DNA of 64,000 nt from Kushneria indalinina DSM 14324 (lineage in GTDB: Bacteria; Pseudomonadota; Gammaproteobacteria; Pseudomonadales; Halomonadaceae): assembly GCF_003385845.1 (NCBI RefSeq), contig NZ_QRDJ01000006.1, positions 496,001 to 560,000 on the forward strand. Reading direction: 5' to 3'. A program made the position numbers and the translations under genes. Position 1 is the first letter of the stretch. Each line of letters begins with the position of its first letter. Under the pieces are notes generated by a model, which saw only the letters and a list, made by a program, of their open reading frames with translations, was not told where the DNA came from and ran no database searches. This document shows positions 52,429 through 64,000 of the stretch, piece after piece.

Positions 52429-55272
52429 ATGCAAGAAGGCATAATGGAGTTGATGTGGCGCACCTCGCACATGAGCGGGAGCAACGCCCATTACGTAGAA
52501 GAGCTTTACGAACAGTATCTTTCCGATTCTCAGTCTGTCCCTGATGAGTGGCGACAGTACTTTGACAGCCTCCCCGGCTATGATGGTGGCCCTTCCCGGG
52601 ACGTTCCCCTTGCCCCGATTCGCGATCAGTTCTATCACCTCGCGCGTGAGCGTCGTTCACTGGCTCCGGTGGCGTCCGGTACCGCTGAAAACGAAGAAGT
52701 CAACCGCAAGCAGGTCCGTGTCCTTCAGCTGATCAACGCCTATCGGTTCAGGGGCCATCAAAAGGCCAACATTGATCCATTGGGGCTACGTGTTGCTGAA
52801 ACCGTCCCCGACCTCGAGCTCTCCTTTCACCAGCTTTCCGATGCCGACATGGATACCGAGTTTCAGACCGGTTCCCTGTTCATTGGCAAGGACAGCGCCC
52901 CCCTGAAGGAAATCATGCAGGCACTGGAGCAGACCTATTGTCGCTCGATTGGCTGCGAGTTCATGCATATCGTCAATACCGAAGAAAAGCGCTGGCTTGA
53001 GCAGCGGTTTGAATCGGTACGCTCAAAACCCGATTACTCGGCAGACGTGCGCAAGCATGTGCTGGAGCGTCTGACGGCAGCAGAGGGTCTTGAAAACTAC
53101 CTTGCCAGTCGGTATCCGGGCACCAAGCGCTTTGGTCTGGAAGGGGGTGAAAGCTTCATTCCCATGGTTGACGAGTTGATTCAGCGCTCGGGCAACTACG
53201 GGGTGCGTGAAGTTGTCATCGGCATGGCGCACCGCGGCCGTCTCAACCTGCTGGTCAATATCCTTGGCAAAAGCCCGAGTGAGCTGATCGACGAGTTCGA
53301 TGGCAAGAAGATGATCGAACACGGCTCCGGGGATGTGAAGTACCACCAGGGCTTTAGTTCGAACGTCATGACCCCGGGTGGAGAGGTGCACCTGGCACTG
53401 GCCTTCAACCCATCGCACCTTGAAATTGTCACTCCGGTGGTTGAGGGCTCCGTGCGGGCGCGTCAGGACCGTCGTGAGGACAGCGAGGGCGATCAGGTGT
53501 TGCCGCTGGTCGTGCATGGCGATGCTGCCGTGGCGGGCCAGGGCGTCATCATGGAAACCTTCCAGATGTCGCAGCTGCGGGGATACAAGACAGGCGGCAC
53601 GGTCCACATTGTCATTAACAACCAGGTCGGGTTTACGACCTCTCGTCGCGATGATGCGCGCTCGACCGAGTACTGCACCGATATCGCCAAGATGGTGCAG
53701 TCGCCCATCTTCCACGTGAACGGTGATGATCCCGACGCAGTGCTGCACGCCACGCAGGTCGCCATCGACTATCGCCAGCAGTTCAAGAAGGATGTGGTGA
53801 TCGACCTCATCTGCTATCGCCGGCGCGGGCACAATGAAGCGGATGAGCCTTCCGGCACACAGCCGCTCATGTATCAGAAGATCAAGAGCCATGACAGCTC
53901 TCGTACGCTCTATGCCCGTCGTCTGGTCGAAGAGGGCGTGCTGGACGAAGATGAGGTGAAAGGCCTGATCGACGCCTATCGAGAAGATCTCGATAGCGGT
54001 AATCATGTTGCCAATGCGCTGGTACAGGAGCCCAACAGCAACCTCTTTGTTGACTGGACCCCTTACCTGGGGCACCGCTGGACCGGTGAATCCGATACGT
54101 CCTTCGATCTCAAGCGCATGCAGGAACTGGCGACCAAGATGTGTGACATCCCCGATGATGTCGACACGCAACGCCAGGTGGCCAAGGTGTACGAAGATCG
54201 TCGCAAGATGATCGCCGGCAGTCTGGGCATTAACTGGGGTTTTGCGGAGACCCTGGCCTACGCCACGCTGATCGATCAGGGCCATCCAGTCCGTCTGACA
54301 GGGCAGGACACCGGACGGGGTACCTTCTCTCATCGTCACGCCGTCGTGCATAACCAGAAGGACGGTTCGCTCTGGACACCGCTTTGTCGCCTCAAGCCCA
54401 ATCAGCCGGACTTCATGATTTATGACTCCTTCCTGTCCGAGGAGGGGGCGATGGCCTTTGAGTACGGTTATGCCACGACCACGCCCAATGCCTTGATTGC
54501 CTGGGAGGCGCAGTTTGGTGACTTTGCCAACGGCGCTCAGGTGGTCATCGATCAGTTCATCTCATCCGGTGAAACCAAGTGGGGCCGTTTGTGCGGTCTG
54601 ACCCTACTGCTGCCCCATGGCTACGAGGGGCAGGGCCCCGAGCACTCCTCGGCGCGTCTCGAACGCTTTTTGCAGCTGTGTGCCGAAGAGAATATGCAGG
54701 TCTGTGTACCGACCACACCGGCGCAGATTTTCCATCTGTTGCGACGTCAGGTTGTTCGCGGGCTGCGCAAGCCCCTGATCATCATGTCGCCCAAAAGCCT
54801 TCTGCGCCACAAGGATGCGACGTCCACACTGGAAGAGCTTTCCGATGGTCGCTTCCAGATGGTCATCCCCGATCAGGGCAGGCTGGAGGCCGAGCAGGTC
54901 AAGCGCGTGATCTTCTGTTCCGGGAAGGTCTATTACGACCTTGCCACATGGCGCGTCGAAAACGAGCGTTTTGATACGGCCATCATCCGTGTCGAGCAGC
55001 TCTATCCGTTCCCGGAAGAGTCGCTTTTGGCTGCCATCGAAAGCTACACCAACCTCGAGCGTGTGATCTGGTGTCAGGAAGAGCCCAAAAACCAGGGCGC
55101 CTGGTATCAAAGCCAGCACCACATGCGCAAGGTAGCCGATCAGGTAAACCCGGGACTTGGCGGCGAGCTTGGTTTTGCAGGCCGTGCCGAATCGGCAGCA
55201 CCTGCAGCGGGATACATGGCAGTGCACAGTGAGCAGCAGCGATCGCTGGTGGACAAGGCGTTCAACGGTTGA
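52429..55272 (+). CDS. sucA: 2-oxoglutarate dehydrogenase E1 component
   Basis: A 947-residue thiamine-diphosphate enzyme that decarboxylates 2-oxoglutarate and passes the succinyl group to SucB. The start SGSNAHYVEELYEQYLSDSQ is the E1o N-terminal segment that binds E2. GMAHRGRLNLLVNILGKSP and the thiamine-binding GDAAVAGQGV...ETFQMSQLRGYKTGGTVH with NNQVGFTT are conserved. Length is close to E. coli SucA (933). The ATG at 52429 opens MQEGIMEL; a start at MELMWR 15 bases later is possible. Confidence 0.97.
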   Translation: MQEGIMELMWRTSHMSGSNAHYVEELYEQYLSDSQSVPDEWRQYFDSLPGYDGGPSRDVPLAPIRDQFYHLARERRSLAPVASGTAENEEVNRKQVRVLQLINAYRFRGHQKANIDPLGLRVAETVPDLELSFHQLSDADMDTEFQTGSLFIGKDSAPLKEIMQALEQTYCRSIGCEFMHIVNTEEKRWLEQRFESVRSKPDYSADVRKHVLERLTAAEGLENYLASRYPGTKRFGLEGGESFIPMVDELIQRSGNYGVREVVIGMAHRGRLNLLVNILGKSPSELIDEFDGKKMIEHGSGDVKYHQGFSSNVMTPGGEVHLALAFNPSHLEIVTPVVEGSVRARQDRREDSEGDQVLPLVVHGDAAVAGQGVIMETFQMSQLRGYKTGGTVHIVINNQVGFTTSRRDDARSTEYCTDIAKMVQSPIFHVNGDDPDAVLHATQVAIDYRQQFKKDVVIDLICYRRRGHNEADEPSGTQPLMYQKIKSHDSSRTLYARRLVEEGVLDEDEVKGLIDAYREDLDSGNHVANALVQEPNSNLFVDWTPYLGHRWTGESDTSFDLKRMQELATKMCDIPDDVDTQRQVAKVYEDRRKMIAGSLGINWGFAETLAYATLIDQGHPVRLTGQDTGRGTFSHRHAVVHNQKDGSLWTPLCRLKPNQPDFMIYDSFLSEEGAMAFEYGYATTTPNALIAWEAQFGDFANGAQVVIDQFISSGETKWGRLCGLTLLLPHGYEGQGPEHSSARLERFLQLCAEENMQVCVPTTPAQIFHLLRRQVVRGLRKPLIIMSPKSLLRHKDATSTLEELSDGRFQMVIPDQGRLEAEQVKRVIFCSGKVYYDLATWRVENERFDTAIIRVEQLYPFPEESLLAAIESYTNLERVIWCQEEPKNQGAWYQSQHHMRKVADQVNPGLGGELGFAGRAESAAPAAGYMAVHSEQQRSLVDKAFNG

Positions 55273-55342
55273 GCGCCTGAAAGCTCAGGAACATGAGTGC
55301 CGCGATTGCCGGCTACCGAGTAGAGGATATTAAGGAATAATC

Positions 55343-57010
55343 ATGGCAACAGACATCAAGGCGCCAAGCTTTCCCGAATCCGTCGCGGAAGGGACTGTAG
55401 CGACCTGGCACAAGAAGCCGGGCGACAGTGTCTCGCGTGACGAACTGATCGTCGAAATCGAAACCGACAAGGTGGTGCTTGAAGTCGTGGCACCCGCCGA
55501 TGGCACGGTAGAAGAGATCACTGTTGAGGAGGGCGAAACCTGCCAGTCCGAACAGGTACTGGGTCGTCTGGGTGACGGCAGCCAGTCTGCGAAGCAGGAC
55601 GAGGGTTCTGCCAATGCGAAAAACGAGGAAAAAGGCGGACAGGACAAGAAAGACAAGGCAGCCGAAAGCAAGGCTTCTTCCGACAAGCCTGCCGAGTCCT
55701 GCGAAAGCGGCGGCGACAAGCCGGCCACTTCCGGCACTTCGGTCGACGTCAAGGCGCCATCCTTCCCCGAGTCCGTTCAGGAAGGCACCGTTGCCAACTG
55801 GAACAAGAAAGTCGGTGATCCGGTCAAGCGCGATGAAGTGCTGGCAGAGATTGAAACCGACAAGGTGGTGCTGGAAGTGGTCGCCCCCTCTGACGGGGCC
55901 CTGACCGAAATTCTTGCCGACGAAGGCAGTCAGGTAACTTCCGAGCAGGTGCTGGCACGCTTTGGCGAGGGCGGTGGCGATGCTGCCGGCGCCTCTGCCG
56001 AATCCCGCGGCGACGACAGTCAGGCCGAATCGGGTGATGCCAATACCGAACAGGATGAAAAGGTCGGCGACAAGGTGCTGGCACCGGCGGCACGCAAGCT
56101 GGTGGCCGAGCACGATCTGGACGTCAACAGGATCGAGGGCACCGGCAAGGGGGGTCGCATCCTGAAGGAAGACGTACAGAAAGCGGTTGAGGCCGGCAGT
56201 GCCAAAAAGGGTGGCGGCGAAAAGAGCAGTGGCGAAAAACCGGCTGCCTCCAGTGGCCCGGGCGTTTCCAGAGAGGCGGCTGCACCGGCCACACAGGCCA
56301 TTCAGGGTGATCGCCCCGAACAGCGCGTCCCGATGAGCCGTCTGCGTCAGACCATCGCCAAGCGGCTGGTTCAGGCTCAGCAGACCGCGGCCATGCTCAC
56401 CACCTATAACGAGGTGGACATGAGCGCGGTCATGTCCCTGCGCAGCCAGTACAAGGACGATTTCCAGAAGGCGCATGATGTGAAGCTCGGCTTCATGGGC
56501 TTTTTCGTCAAGGCGGCAACCGAAGCACTCAAGCGCTTCCCGGATGTCAACGCCTCCATCGACGGGACCGATATCGTCTATCACGGCTATCAGGACATCG
56601 GCGTTGCCGTATCCACGCCGCGCGGTCTGGTGGTTCCGGTGCTGCGTGATACGGATGCCATGAAGCTTGCCGATGTTGAAAAGAATATCGGTGATTTCGG
56701 CAAGCGTGGCCGTGATGGCAAGCTCGGCATCGAAGACATGCAGGGCGGTACCTTTACCATTACCAATGGCGGTATCTTCGGCTCGCTGCTGTCAACGCCC
56801 ATTCTCAATCCGCCGCAGACGGCGATACTGGGAATGCACAAGATCCAGGAGCGTCCGATGGCGGTCAACGGCCAGGTCGAGATTCGCCCGATGATGTATC
56901 TGGCGCTTTCCTACGACCACCGCATGATCGATGGCAAGGACGCGGTTCAGTTCCTCGTGGCCATCAAGAGCCTGCTTGAGGATCCTGCGCGTTTCCTGCT
57001 GGACGTTTGA
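55343..57010 (+). CDS. sucB: Dihydrolipoyllysine succinyltransferase (E2o) with two lipoyl domains
   Basis: A 555-residue E2 protein, well above the 405 residues of E. coli SucB. It has two lipoyl domains, about 2-78 and 135-212, each with the lipoylated lysine in ETDKVVLEV, separated by a charged Lys/Glu/Ala/Ser linker. A peripheral-subunit-binding domain follows ([34 protein letters not shown], about 247-280), then a catalytic domain ending [16 protein letters not shown], with the active-site His. The two lipoyl domains are very similar, pointing to an internal duplication. It lies 70 bp after sucA. Confidence 0.95.
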   Translation: MATDIKAPSFPESVAEGTVATWHKKPGDSVSRDELIVEIETDKVVLEVVAPADGTVEEITVEEGETCQSEQVLGRLGDGSQSAKQDEGSANAKNEEKGGQDKKDKAAESKASSDKPAESCESGGDKPATSGTSVDVKAPSFPESVQEGTVANWNKKVGDPVKRDEVLAEIETDKVVLEVVAPSDGALTEILADEGSQVTSEQVLARFGEGGGDAAGASAESRGDDSQAESGDANTEQDEKVGDKVLAPAARKLVAEHDLDVNRIEGTGKGGRILKEDVQKAVEAGSAKKGGGEKSSGEKPAASSGPGVSREAAAPATQAIQGDRPEQRVPMSRLRQTIAKRLVQAQQTAAMLTTYNEVDMSAVMSLRSQYKDDFQKAHDVKLGFMGFFVKAATEALKRFPDVNASIDGTDIVYHGYQDIGVAVSTPRGLVVPVLRDTDAMKLADVEKNIGDFGKRGRDGKLGIEDMQGGTFTITNGGIFGSLLSTPILNPPQTAILGMHKIQERPMAVNGQVEIRPMMYLALSYDHRMIDGKDAVQFLVAIKSLLEDPARFLLDV

Positions 57011-57021
57011 GCTTGTTGATC

Positions 57022-57052
57022 CCGCCCGGTCCTGTACCGGGCGGATTGTTTT
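57022..57052 (+). terminator. Stem-loop between sucB and lpd (possible attenuator)
   Basis: CCGCCCGG (57022-57029) pairs with CCGGGCGG (57037-57044), followed by ATTGTTTT. It resembles an intrinsic terminator but sits within the operon, so it probably lowers rather than stops expression of downstream genes. Confidence 0.6.
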
Positions 57053-57081
57053 ATTACGATCACCGGCTGCGCGCAGGGTGA

Positions 57082-58545
<1,464 letters not shown>

Positions 58546-58571
58546 TGCACCGACATTGACGTTGAACCTCG

Positions 58572-58629
58572 CCCTGGCCGCGGCCAGGGTGAATCGGGAT
58601 GAGATGACGGGCTTACTGCTGTCATCTCA
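58572..58629 (+). promoter_or_regulatory. Two stem-loops between lpd and sucC
   Basis: CCCTGGCCGCGGCCAGGG (58572-58589) is a perfect palindrome. TGAGATGAC (58600-58608) pairs with GTCATCTCA (58621-58629). Neither has a T tract; they may set mRNA stability or ribosome access for sucC. Confidence 0.5.
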
Positions 58630-58664
58630 TTGATCGAGTCCAATGCAACCAATGGCATGAGACG

Positions 58665-59830
<1,166 letters not shown>

Positions 59831-59831
<1 letters not shown>

Positions 59832-60703
59832 TGAGTATCCTGATTGACAAGAACACCAAGGTCATCTGCCAGGGATTTACCGGTGGTCAGGGCACGTTCC
59901 ACTCGGAACAGGCCATGGAATACGGTACCAACATGGTCGGTGGTGTCACGCCGGGCAAGGGTGGTCAGACCCACCTTGGCCTGCCGGTGTTCAATACCGT
60001 CTCTGAAGCCGTCGAGCAGACCGGTGCTGAAGCGACCGTCATCTATGTGCCGGCTGCCTTTTGCAAGGACTCCATCCTTGAAGCCGCCAATGCCGGCATC
60101 AAGCTGATCATCTGCATCACTGAAGGCATCCCGACGCTGGATATGCTGGATGTGAAGGTCAAGTGTGATCAGCTGGGCGTTCGTCTGATCGGTCCCAACT
60201 GCCCGGGTGTCATCACACCGGGTCAGTCCAAGATCGGCATCATGCCCGGCCATATTCACAAGCCCGGCCGTGTGGGTATTGTCTCGCGTTCCGGCACGCT
60301 GACCTATGAAGCGGTCAAGCAGACCACCGATCACGGCTTTGGTCAGTCCACCTGTGTCGGCATCGGCGGTGACCCGATTCCGGGTTCCAACTTCATCGAC
60401 ATCCTTGAGATGTTCGAGAAGGATCCGTCGACTGAAGCCATCGTCATGATCGGTGAGATCGGCGGTACGGCTGAAGAGGAAGCGGCTCAATACATCAAGG
60501 AGCACGTGACCAAGCCGGTAGTCGCCTACATTGCAGGCGTGACCGCACCTCCAGGCAAGCGCATGGGCCATGCTGGCGCCATCATTGCCGGCGGCAAGGG
60601 CACTGCGGACGACAAGTTCCAGGCGCTTGAAGCGGCAGGCGTTCGTACCGTGCGTTCGCTGGCAGAAATCGGTGACAAGCTCAAGGAAGCGACCGGCTGG
60701 TAA
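59831..60703 (+). CDS. sucD: Succinyl-CoA synthetase alpha subunit
   Basis: A 290-residue subunit carrying the phosphohistidine. CoA-binding [15 protein letters not shown] and [15 protein letters not shown] are at the N-terminus; the catalytic His is in [18 protein letters not shown]. Length is as in E. coli (289). It is the last gene of the operon, followed by a strong terminator. Confidence 0.97.
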
Positions 60704-60725
60704 GGTCGCCCACGAGCGAAAAGAC

Positions 60726-60756
60726 AAAAAAGGGGGCCATCCGGCCCCCTTTTTTT
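60726..60756. terminator. Bidirectional terminator after sucD
   Basis: A run of A, AGGGGGCC (60731-60738) pairing with GGCCCCCT (60743-60750) and then a run of T. It serves both sucD and the converging UPF0104 gene. Confidence 0.9.
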
Positions 60757-60778
60757 GAGCGTTTTTCAGACTCGCCAA

Positions 60779-61795
60779 TCAGATGTCCGAGGGCTTTTCG
60801 GCCTTGCGGCCCTCAAAGACCTTTTTCAGCAGCGGCCTGCCGGCCATCATCATGAAAACCGGTGCGCCTGCGATCAGATAAAAATAGTAGGTGACCGCGC
60901 GCCAGATCAGAATGGCTGCCGCTGCCGTGCTCTGTCCGACCATTGGCGCCAGCAGTGCCGATGACGACAGCTCGGCGCCCCCGGCGCCGCCCGGCAGCAG
61001 CGTCAGCTGACCGGCCGCCATGGACAGCATCTGCACCAGAAAGGTCCATGCCCAGTCCAGATGCTGACCCAGACCGTACAGCGTGACGAACAAAATGCTG
61101 TAGCGCACGATCCAGTGCACGATGCCCAATCCAAAGGCCAGTGCCAGCGCCGAGCGCGGCAGGCGCAGGGTTTCGGTGAAGGCCTTTTTGAAAAGCAGGA
61201 TACGCCGAACCATTTTTTGCTGGAGTCGCGGGCTGACCTTCATTTTGCTCAACAGTCTGCCGGACACCACCAGAAAGCGGCGGTGGTAGCGACCCATCAA
61301 TATCACGCCCAGCAGCGCCAGACACAAAAGGGTCATCGGCAGGACCAGCATCCAGCCCAGACGGGCATCAATGGAGCGGGTGATGACGTAGATCATCATG
61401 GCGATCATCGAGCACAAGAAAAACAGCAGATCGATAATCTGATCCACGGCAAAGATGGCCGTGGTCTGCGCCGGGCGTACGCCACGACGGGTCAAAAGGG
61501 CGATCAGCGTTAGAGGCCCGCCGCTGCCACCGGGCGTGGCACAGATGGCAAATTCCGTGGCCATGACCGTGCCGGTCGCGCGCATGAGCCCCATTTCACC
61601 GGCGCGTCCGGCCAGCAGGACCCTGAGCTTGGCGCCATTGAGCAGCCAGCACAGCAGGACCATGCCCAGCATCAGGGCGAAGATGCCTGGCGGAAAGCCG
61701 GGAAGCAGATGCAATAGATCACGTCCGCCCAGTAGCACGGGAATTGCCATGACGGCAAAAAGGCCTGCTACCAGCAGCCAGAGAGTTCTTTTCAT
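60779..61795 (-). CDS. UPF0104 / flippase-like membrane protein (second copy)
   Basis: A 338-residue polytopic protein of the same family as the product at 24592, but clearly divergent. FAICATPGGSGGPLTLIALLTRRGV matches the conserved family loop (PGGxGG), and LLPGGAGGAELSSSALLAPM near the C-terminus is the second conserved patch. About eight helices are predicted by eye. It is the third gene of a minus-strand operon after a GT4 enzyme and a DUF2334 deacetylase, consistent with making or moving a surface glycoconjugate. Exact function unknown. Confidence 0.82.
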   Translation of the reverse strand: MKRTLWLLVAGLFAVMAIPVLLGGRDLLHLLPGFPPGIFALMLGMVLLCWLLNGAKLRVLLAGRAGEMGLMRATGTVMATEFAICATPGGSGGPLTLIALLTRRGVRPAQTTAIFAVDQIIDLLFFLCSMIAMMIYVITRSIDARLGWMLVLPMTLLCLALLGVILMGRYHRRFLVVSGRLLSKMKVSPRLQQKMVRRILLFKKAFTETLRLPRSALALAFGLGIVHWIVRYSILFVTLYGLGQHLDWAWTFLVQMLSMAAGQLTLLPGGAGGAELSSSALLAPMVGQSTAAAAILIWRAVTYYFYLIAGAPVFMMMAGRPLLKKVFEGRKAEKPSDI

Positions 61796-61864
61796 GACGT
61801 TAACTGATCAGGGAGTGGTTCATATCCGGACAGGCATCAGCGCAGGGCGCCGAGCCATTCAGGA

Positions 61865-62638
61865 TTACGACGTTGCCATGTTGCCCGGCGATGGGCTTGA
61901 TTGACGATGCAGCCAGCTGATCTTGGTGGTCGGCTGATAGCCTTCATCAAGCAGGCGACGGATCGTTTCAATCCAGTAGCGTCGGGAAATGTCGTGGCGC
62001 ATATCGACCGGATGCAGCCCCAGTCGAATCAGCGGCTCATGCTGATGACGTCGCCGCGCCCGCTCATTGACCAGCCATGACATGCCGCGACGCCAGCGAC
62101 TGCGGGCACTCCAGACCAGTGACGGTGCCTTGATGGCCGTATAGTCCGGCAGCCGATAAAGGTGATCGGGATCGCTGGTATAGGTAAACCCCTGTGTGGC
62201 AAGCGCCCGGCGCGCCCCGTCACCCAGAAGCCAGGCAGGTGCCACAAAGCCATCCAGCGGCCAGTCCTGACGGCGAAAGAGTTCGGCGCCGCGCTCCAGC
62301 CGTTCAAGGGCTTCATCGTAGTCGATGGGGTAGAACTCGCCTTCATAGGTGTAGAGCCTGCGCATGAAATAATCGCGCGGCGTGCGTGGGGGGGGGGCAT
62401 CATCACAGTGGTAGAAGCCGTGCAGGGCCAGTTCATCGCCTCGCGCCATGCGCTGATGCAAAAGGCGCAGCATGCCGGCATCCTCGAAGGTGTTGCTGCG
62501 ATGATGGAAGTCCGGCACGACCAGCCAGGTCATGGGAACCTGTCCCATGCCATCGATCTGCTCGACAAAGGAGCGATAGTCGGGCCAGGTGGCAGGTGCA
62601 ATATCATGCAATACCAGTGCAAATTCCCTGTCAGCCAT
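61865..62638 (-). CDS. DUF2334 polysaccharide-deacetylase-like protein
   Basis: A 257-residue protein of the DUF2334 branch of the carbohydrate esterase 4 fold. The catalytic and metal positions are visible as LVLHDIAP (Asp), ALHGFYH (His-x3-His) and VAPAWLLG. It probably removes acetyl groups from a sugar in the cytoplasm or at the membrane; no signal peptide is seen. The gene contains a ten-base C tract on the coding strand (62388-62397) encoding Pro-Pro-Pro. It overlaps the upstream GT4 gene by 8 bp. Confidence 0.8.
   Translation of the reverse strand: MADREFALVLHDIAPATWPDYRSFVEQIDGMGQVPMTWLVVPDFHHRSNTFEDAGMLRLLHQRMARGDELALHGFYHCDDAPPPRTPRDYFMRRLYTYEGEFYPIDYDEALERLERGAELFRRQDWPLDGFVAPAWLLGDGARRALATQGFTYTSDPDHLYRLPDYTAIKAPSLVWSARSRWRRGMSWLVNERARRRHQHEPLIRLGLHPVDMRHDISRRYWIETIRRLLDEGYQPTTKISWLHRQSSPSPGNMATS
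62388..62397 (-). repeat. Homopolymeric C(10) tract inside the DUF2334 gene
   Basis: Ten consecutive G on the plus strand, ten C on the coding strand, about 240 bp inside the gene. Gain or loss of one base would frameshift after residue 83 or so. It is the longest homopolymer I noticed in the window. Confidence 0.85.
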
Positions 62639-63770
62639 GTTGTACGCTCGCCCTTGCCGTCGTGCTGATCCCCAGCAGCTCCTGATAATGATGCGTCACG
62701 CCCTGCACCACGATATTCCAGTCATGATGGCGCTCGACATGCGCGCGCGCCTTCTGGCCCATCTTTCTGGCGTCATTTTCAAACAGCGCCAGAATGCTTT
62801 GCATCATGTCCTCGCTGTCCAGCGGCTGACACAGCATGCCGCAACCTTCCGGCACATTTTCCGCCAGGGCCCCGGCCCGGGTCGCCACCACTGGTATACC
62901 GCAGGCCATGGCTTCCAGCACCACCAGACCGAAGGTTTCCTGAGTGCCGGCGTGCAGCAGGGCGTCGCTGCTGGCGAAATAGCGTGCGATCTCGGCGGTC
63001 GGGCAGAAATGGTTGATCACCGTGACGTTATCCGGCACCTGGGTCGGCATGGAGGAGCCGACCAGCAGCAGGTGATAGGGCTGATGCTCGCCAGTGGCAA
63101 GCTTTCGCATCGCTTCCAGCAGGACATGCAGATTCTTTTCCTGTGAGCCGCGTCCGGCAAAGACCAGCAGCCGGGTCTCCTCGGAAAGCCCCAGCTCGGT
63201 CTTGACGCTGGCATCGCGCAGGGAAGGGTGAAAGGTCTTCAGATCCACCCCCAGCGGCTGAACGCGCACATGCTCGATCCCGAGTCTTTCGAGCCGCTGC
63301 GCCATGACGTTGCTGGGCGCCAGCACCCGGTCATAATGCGCATAAAGCCGTTTGATGTAGGTATTGATCAGCGGACGCGACCAGTTGCCCAGTCGATTGC
63401 TGATCATGGTCGGGAGATCGGAGTGATAAAAGGCCACCAGCGGAATATCCAGCTCGCGTGCACTGGCAATGGCCGCCCAGCCGACCATGTAGGGATCGCC
63501 GGCCTCGACCAGATCCGGGCGAACGTCACGCAGCGCGCGACGCCACGGCCGCCGTGTCAGAGGAAAGCGATAGCCGTTGCTGAAGGGCAGAGGTGCGGCA
63601 GGCACATTGACCCGATGGTCATCCTCGTGATGCGTGTACGCCTCTCCCGGTACCAGCAGCGTGTGTCGAATATCGGCAGTCGCGTTCAAGCGACGACGTT
63701 TGGCATCGAGATAGGTACGCACGCCACCGCTGGATGGCGCATAAAACATGGTCATGTCGGCAATATGCAC
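62631..63770 (-). CDS. GT4 family glycosyltransferase (second copy)
   Basis: A 379-residue GT-B enzyme. ADMTMFYAPSSGGVRTYLDAKRR is the acceptor-side glycine loop; LLVFAGRGSQEKNLHVLLEAM and HAGTQETFGLVVLEAMACGIPVVATRAGAL contain donor-binding residues and the EX7E pattern. It is related to, but not a close copy of, the GT4 enzyme at 26517. The GTG at 63770 is chosen because GAGGAGG lies 10 nt upstream; a TTG at 63812 would add 14 residues. First gene of an operon with the DUF2334 and UPF0104 genes. Sugar unknown. Confidence 0.88.
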   Translation of the reverse strand: MHIADMTMFYAPSSGGVRTYLDAKRRRLNATADIRHTLLVPGEAYTHHEDDHRVNVPAAPLPFSNGYRFPLTRRPWRRALRDVRPDLVEAGDPYMVGWAAIASARELDIPLVAFYHSDLPTMISNRLGNWSRPLINTYIKRLYAHYDRVLAPSNVMAQRLERLGIEHVRVQPLGVDLKTFHPSLRDASVKTELGLSEETRLLVFAGRGSQEKNLHVLLEAMRKLATGEHQPYHLLLVGSSMPTQVPDNVTVINHFCPTAEIARYFASSDALLHAGTQETFGLVVLEAMACGIPVVATRAGALAENVPEGCGMLCQPLDSEDMMQSILALFENDARKMGQKARAHVERHHDWNIVVQGVTHHYQELLGISTTARASVQHG

Positions 63771-63920
63771 TACGCCGATACCTCCTCGAACCGCACGTAT
63801 TTGATCAAACAAGCCACGCCCTGAAGGCGCAGGTTGTCAGCAGGCGCCCTAGTATAATGTGTCAATCTGATGACTGCCGCGGTAACGGGTAACAGACTGT
63901 AGCCCTGATGCAAAGGGTGA

Positions 63921-63949
63921 CTGCCCGCCCCGATGGCCGGAGCGGGCAG
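63921..63949 (-). terminator. Stem-loop after the gene entering from the right
   Basis: CTGCCCGC (63921-63928) pairs with GCGGGCAG (63942-63949), six bases beyond the stop of the partial minus-strand gene at 63955. No strong T tract. Confidence 0.45.
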
Positions 63950-63954
63950 ATGGT

Positions 63955-64000
63955 TCAGGCAGGACGTGCAACCAGTGAGCGAGTCTCTTCACGCGCTTCG
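63955..64000 (-). CDS. 3' end of an unidentified minus-strand gene
   Basis: The minus strand from the window edge reads in one frame as EAREETRSLVARPA followed by TGA at 63955-63957, with a stem-loop just past it. Only 14 residues are seen, so no function can be given. The call rests on the stem-loop position and the absence of earlier stops. Confidence 0.4.
   Translation of the reverse strand, partial: EAREETRSLVARPA

Noticed and set aside
53023-54351. Long open frame antisense to sucA
   Set aside because: It mirrors the codon structure of sucA, has no ribosome site and no recognisable family; long antisense frames are common in GC-rich genes.

Overview
The window comes from the chromosome of a GC-rich gammaproteobacterium. 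The gene set points to a halophilic or halotolerant Halomonadaceae-like organism (Halomonas, Kushneria, Chromohalobacter group). Supporting signs are a near-perfect choline sulfatase, DUF6482, DUF1415 and DUF3034 proteins, a CsbD-like small protein, an OprB-type porin and the pseudomonad-style order gltA / sdhCDAB-sucAB-lpd-sucCD. The genus call is an inference; no rRNA is present. I see no insertion sequence, prophage, integrase or CRISPR array.

Layout. 1-7.9 kb: the 3' end of an ABC-F gene (ybiT), a small protein, a serine hydrolase, choline sulfatase betC, an ArgO-type exporter, a MetE-core methyltransferase behind a MetR-like box, a MATE exporter and a DUF4202 protein. 8-14.4 kb: a chemoreceptor on the minus strand. 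Divergent to it is a four-gene operon (cupredoxin-like secreted protein, GGDEF-EAL protein, DUF3034 barrel, lipoprotein truncated haemoglobin) with a near-consensus flagellar sigma-28 promoter. 14.4-22.8 kb: a BioH-like esterase, an unlisted 52-residue basic protein, a C45-type acyltransferase, and recB-recD without recC beside them.

22.8-31.1 kb: the most unusual block. A RibD-type reductase and a small membrane protein face a translationally coupled minus-strand operon. That operon encodes an MDR dehydrogenase without the usual zinc ligands, a 6-pyruvoyltetrahydropterin-synthase homologue without its catalytic residues, a GT4 glycosyltransferase, a methyltransferase and a UPF0104 membrane protein. 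A CDP-alcohol phosphatidyltransferase and an AstE-like amidohydrolase follow. 31-41.3 kb: mostly housekeeping and stress genes (aldo-keto reductase, dusA, DUF1415, DUF6482, CsbD-like, NlpE-like, OprB, lrgAB, quinone reductase, SDR). Among them is an AT-richer pocket with an orphan vsr and a repressor-like regulator.

41.4-60.7 kb: cydDC, gltX with tRNA-Ala(GGC) and tRNA-Glu(TTC), an AT-rich spacer with DnaA-box-like sites, then citrate synthase diverging from the complete succinate dehydrogenase, 2-oxoglutarate dehydrogenase and succinyl-CoA synthetase operon. SucB carries two lipoyl domains. 60.7-63.8 kb: a second GT4 / DUF2334 deacetylase / UPF0104 operon, with a ten-base C tract inside the deacetylase gene. 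The right edge holds the last codons of one more minus-strand gene.

All family calls come from reading the translated sequences and recognising motifs. No database search was run.
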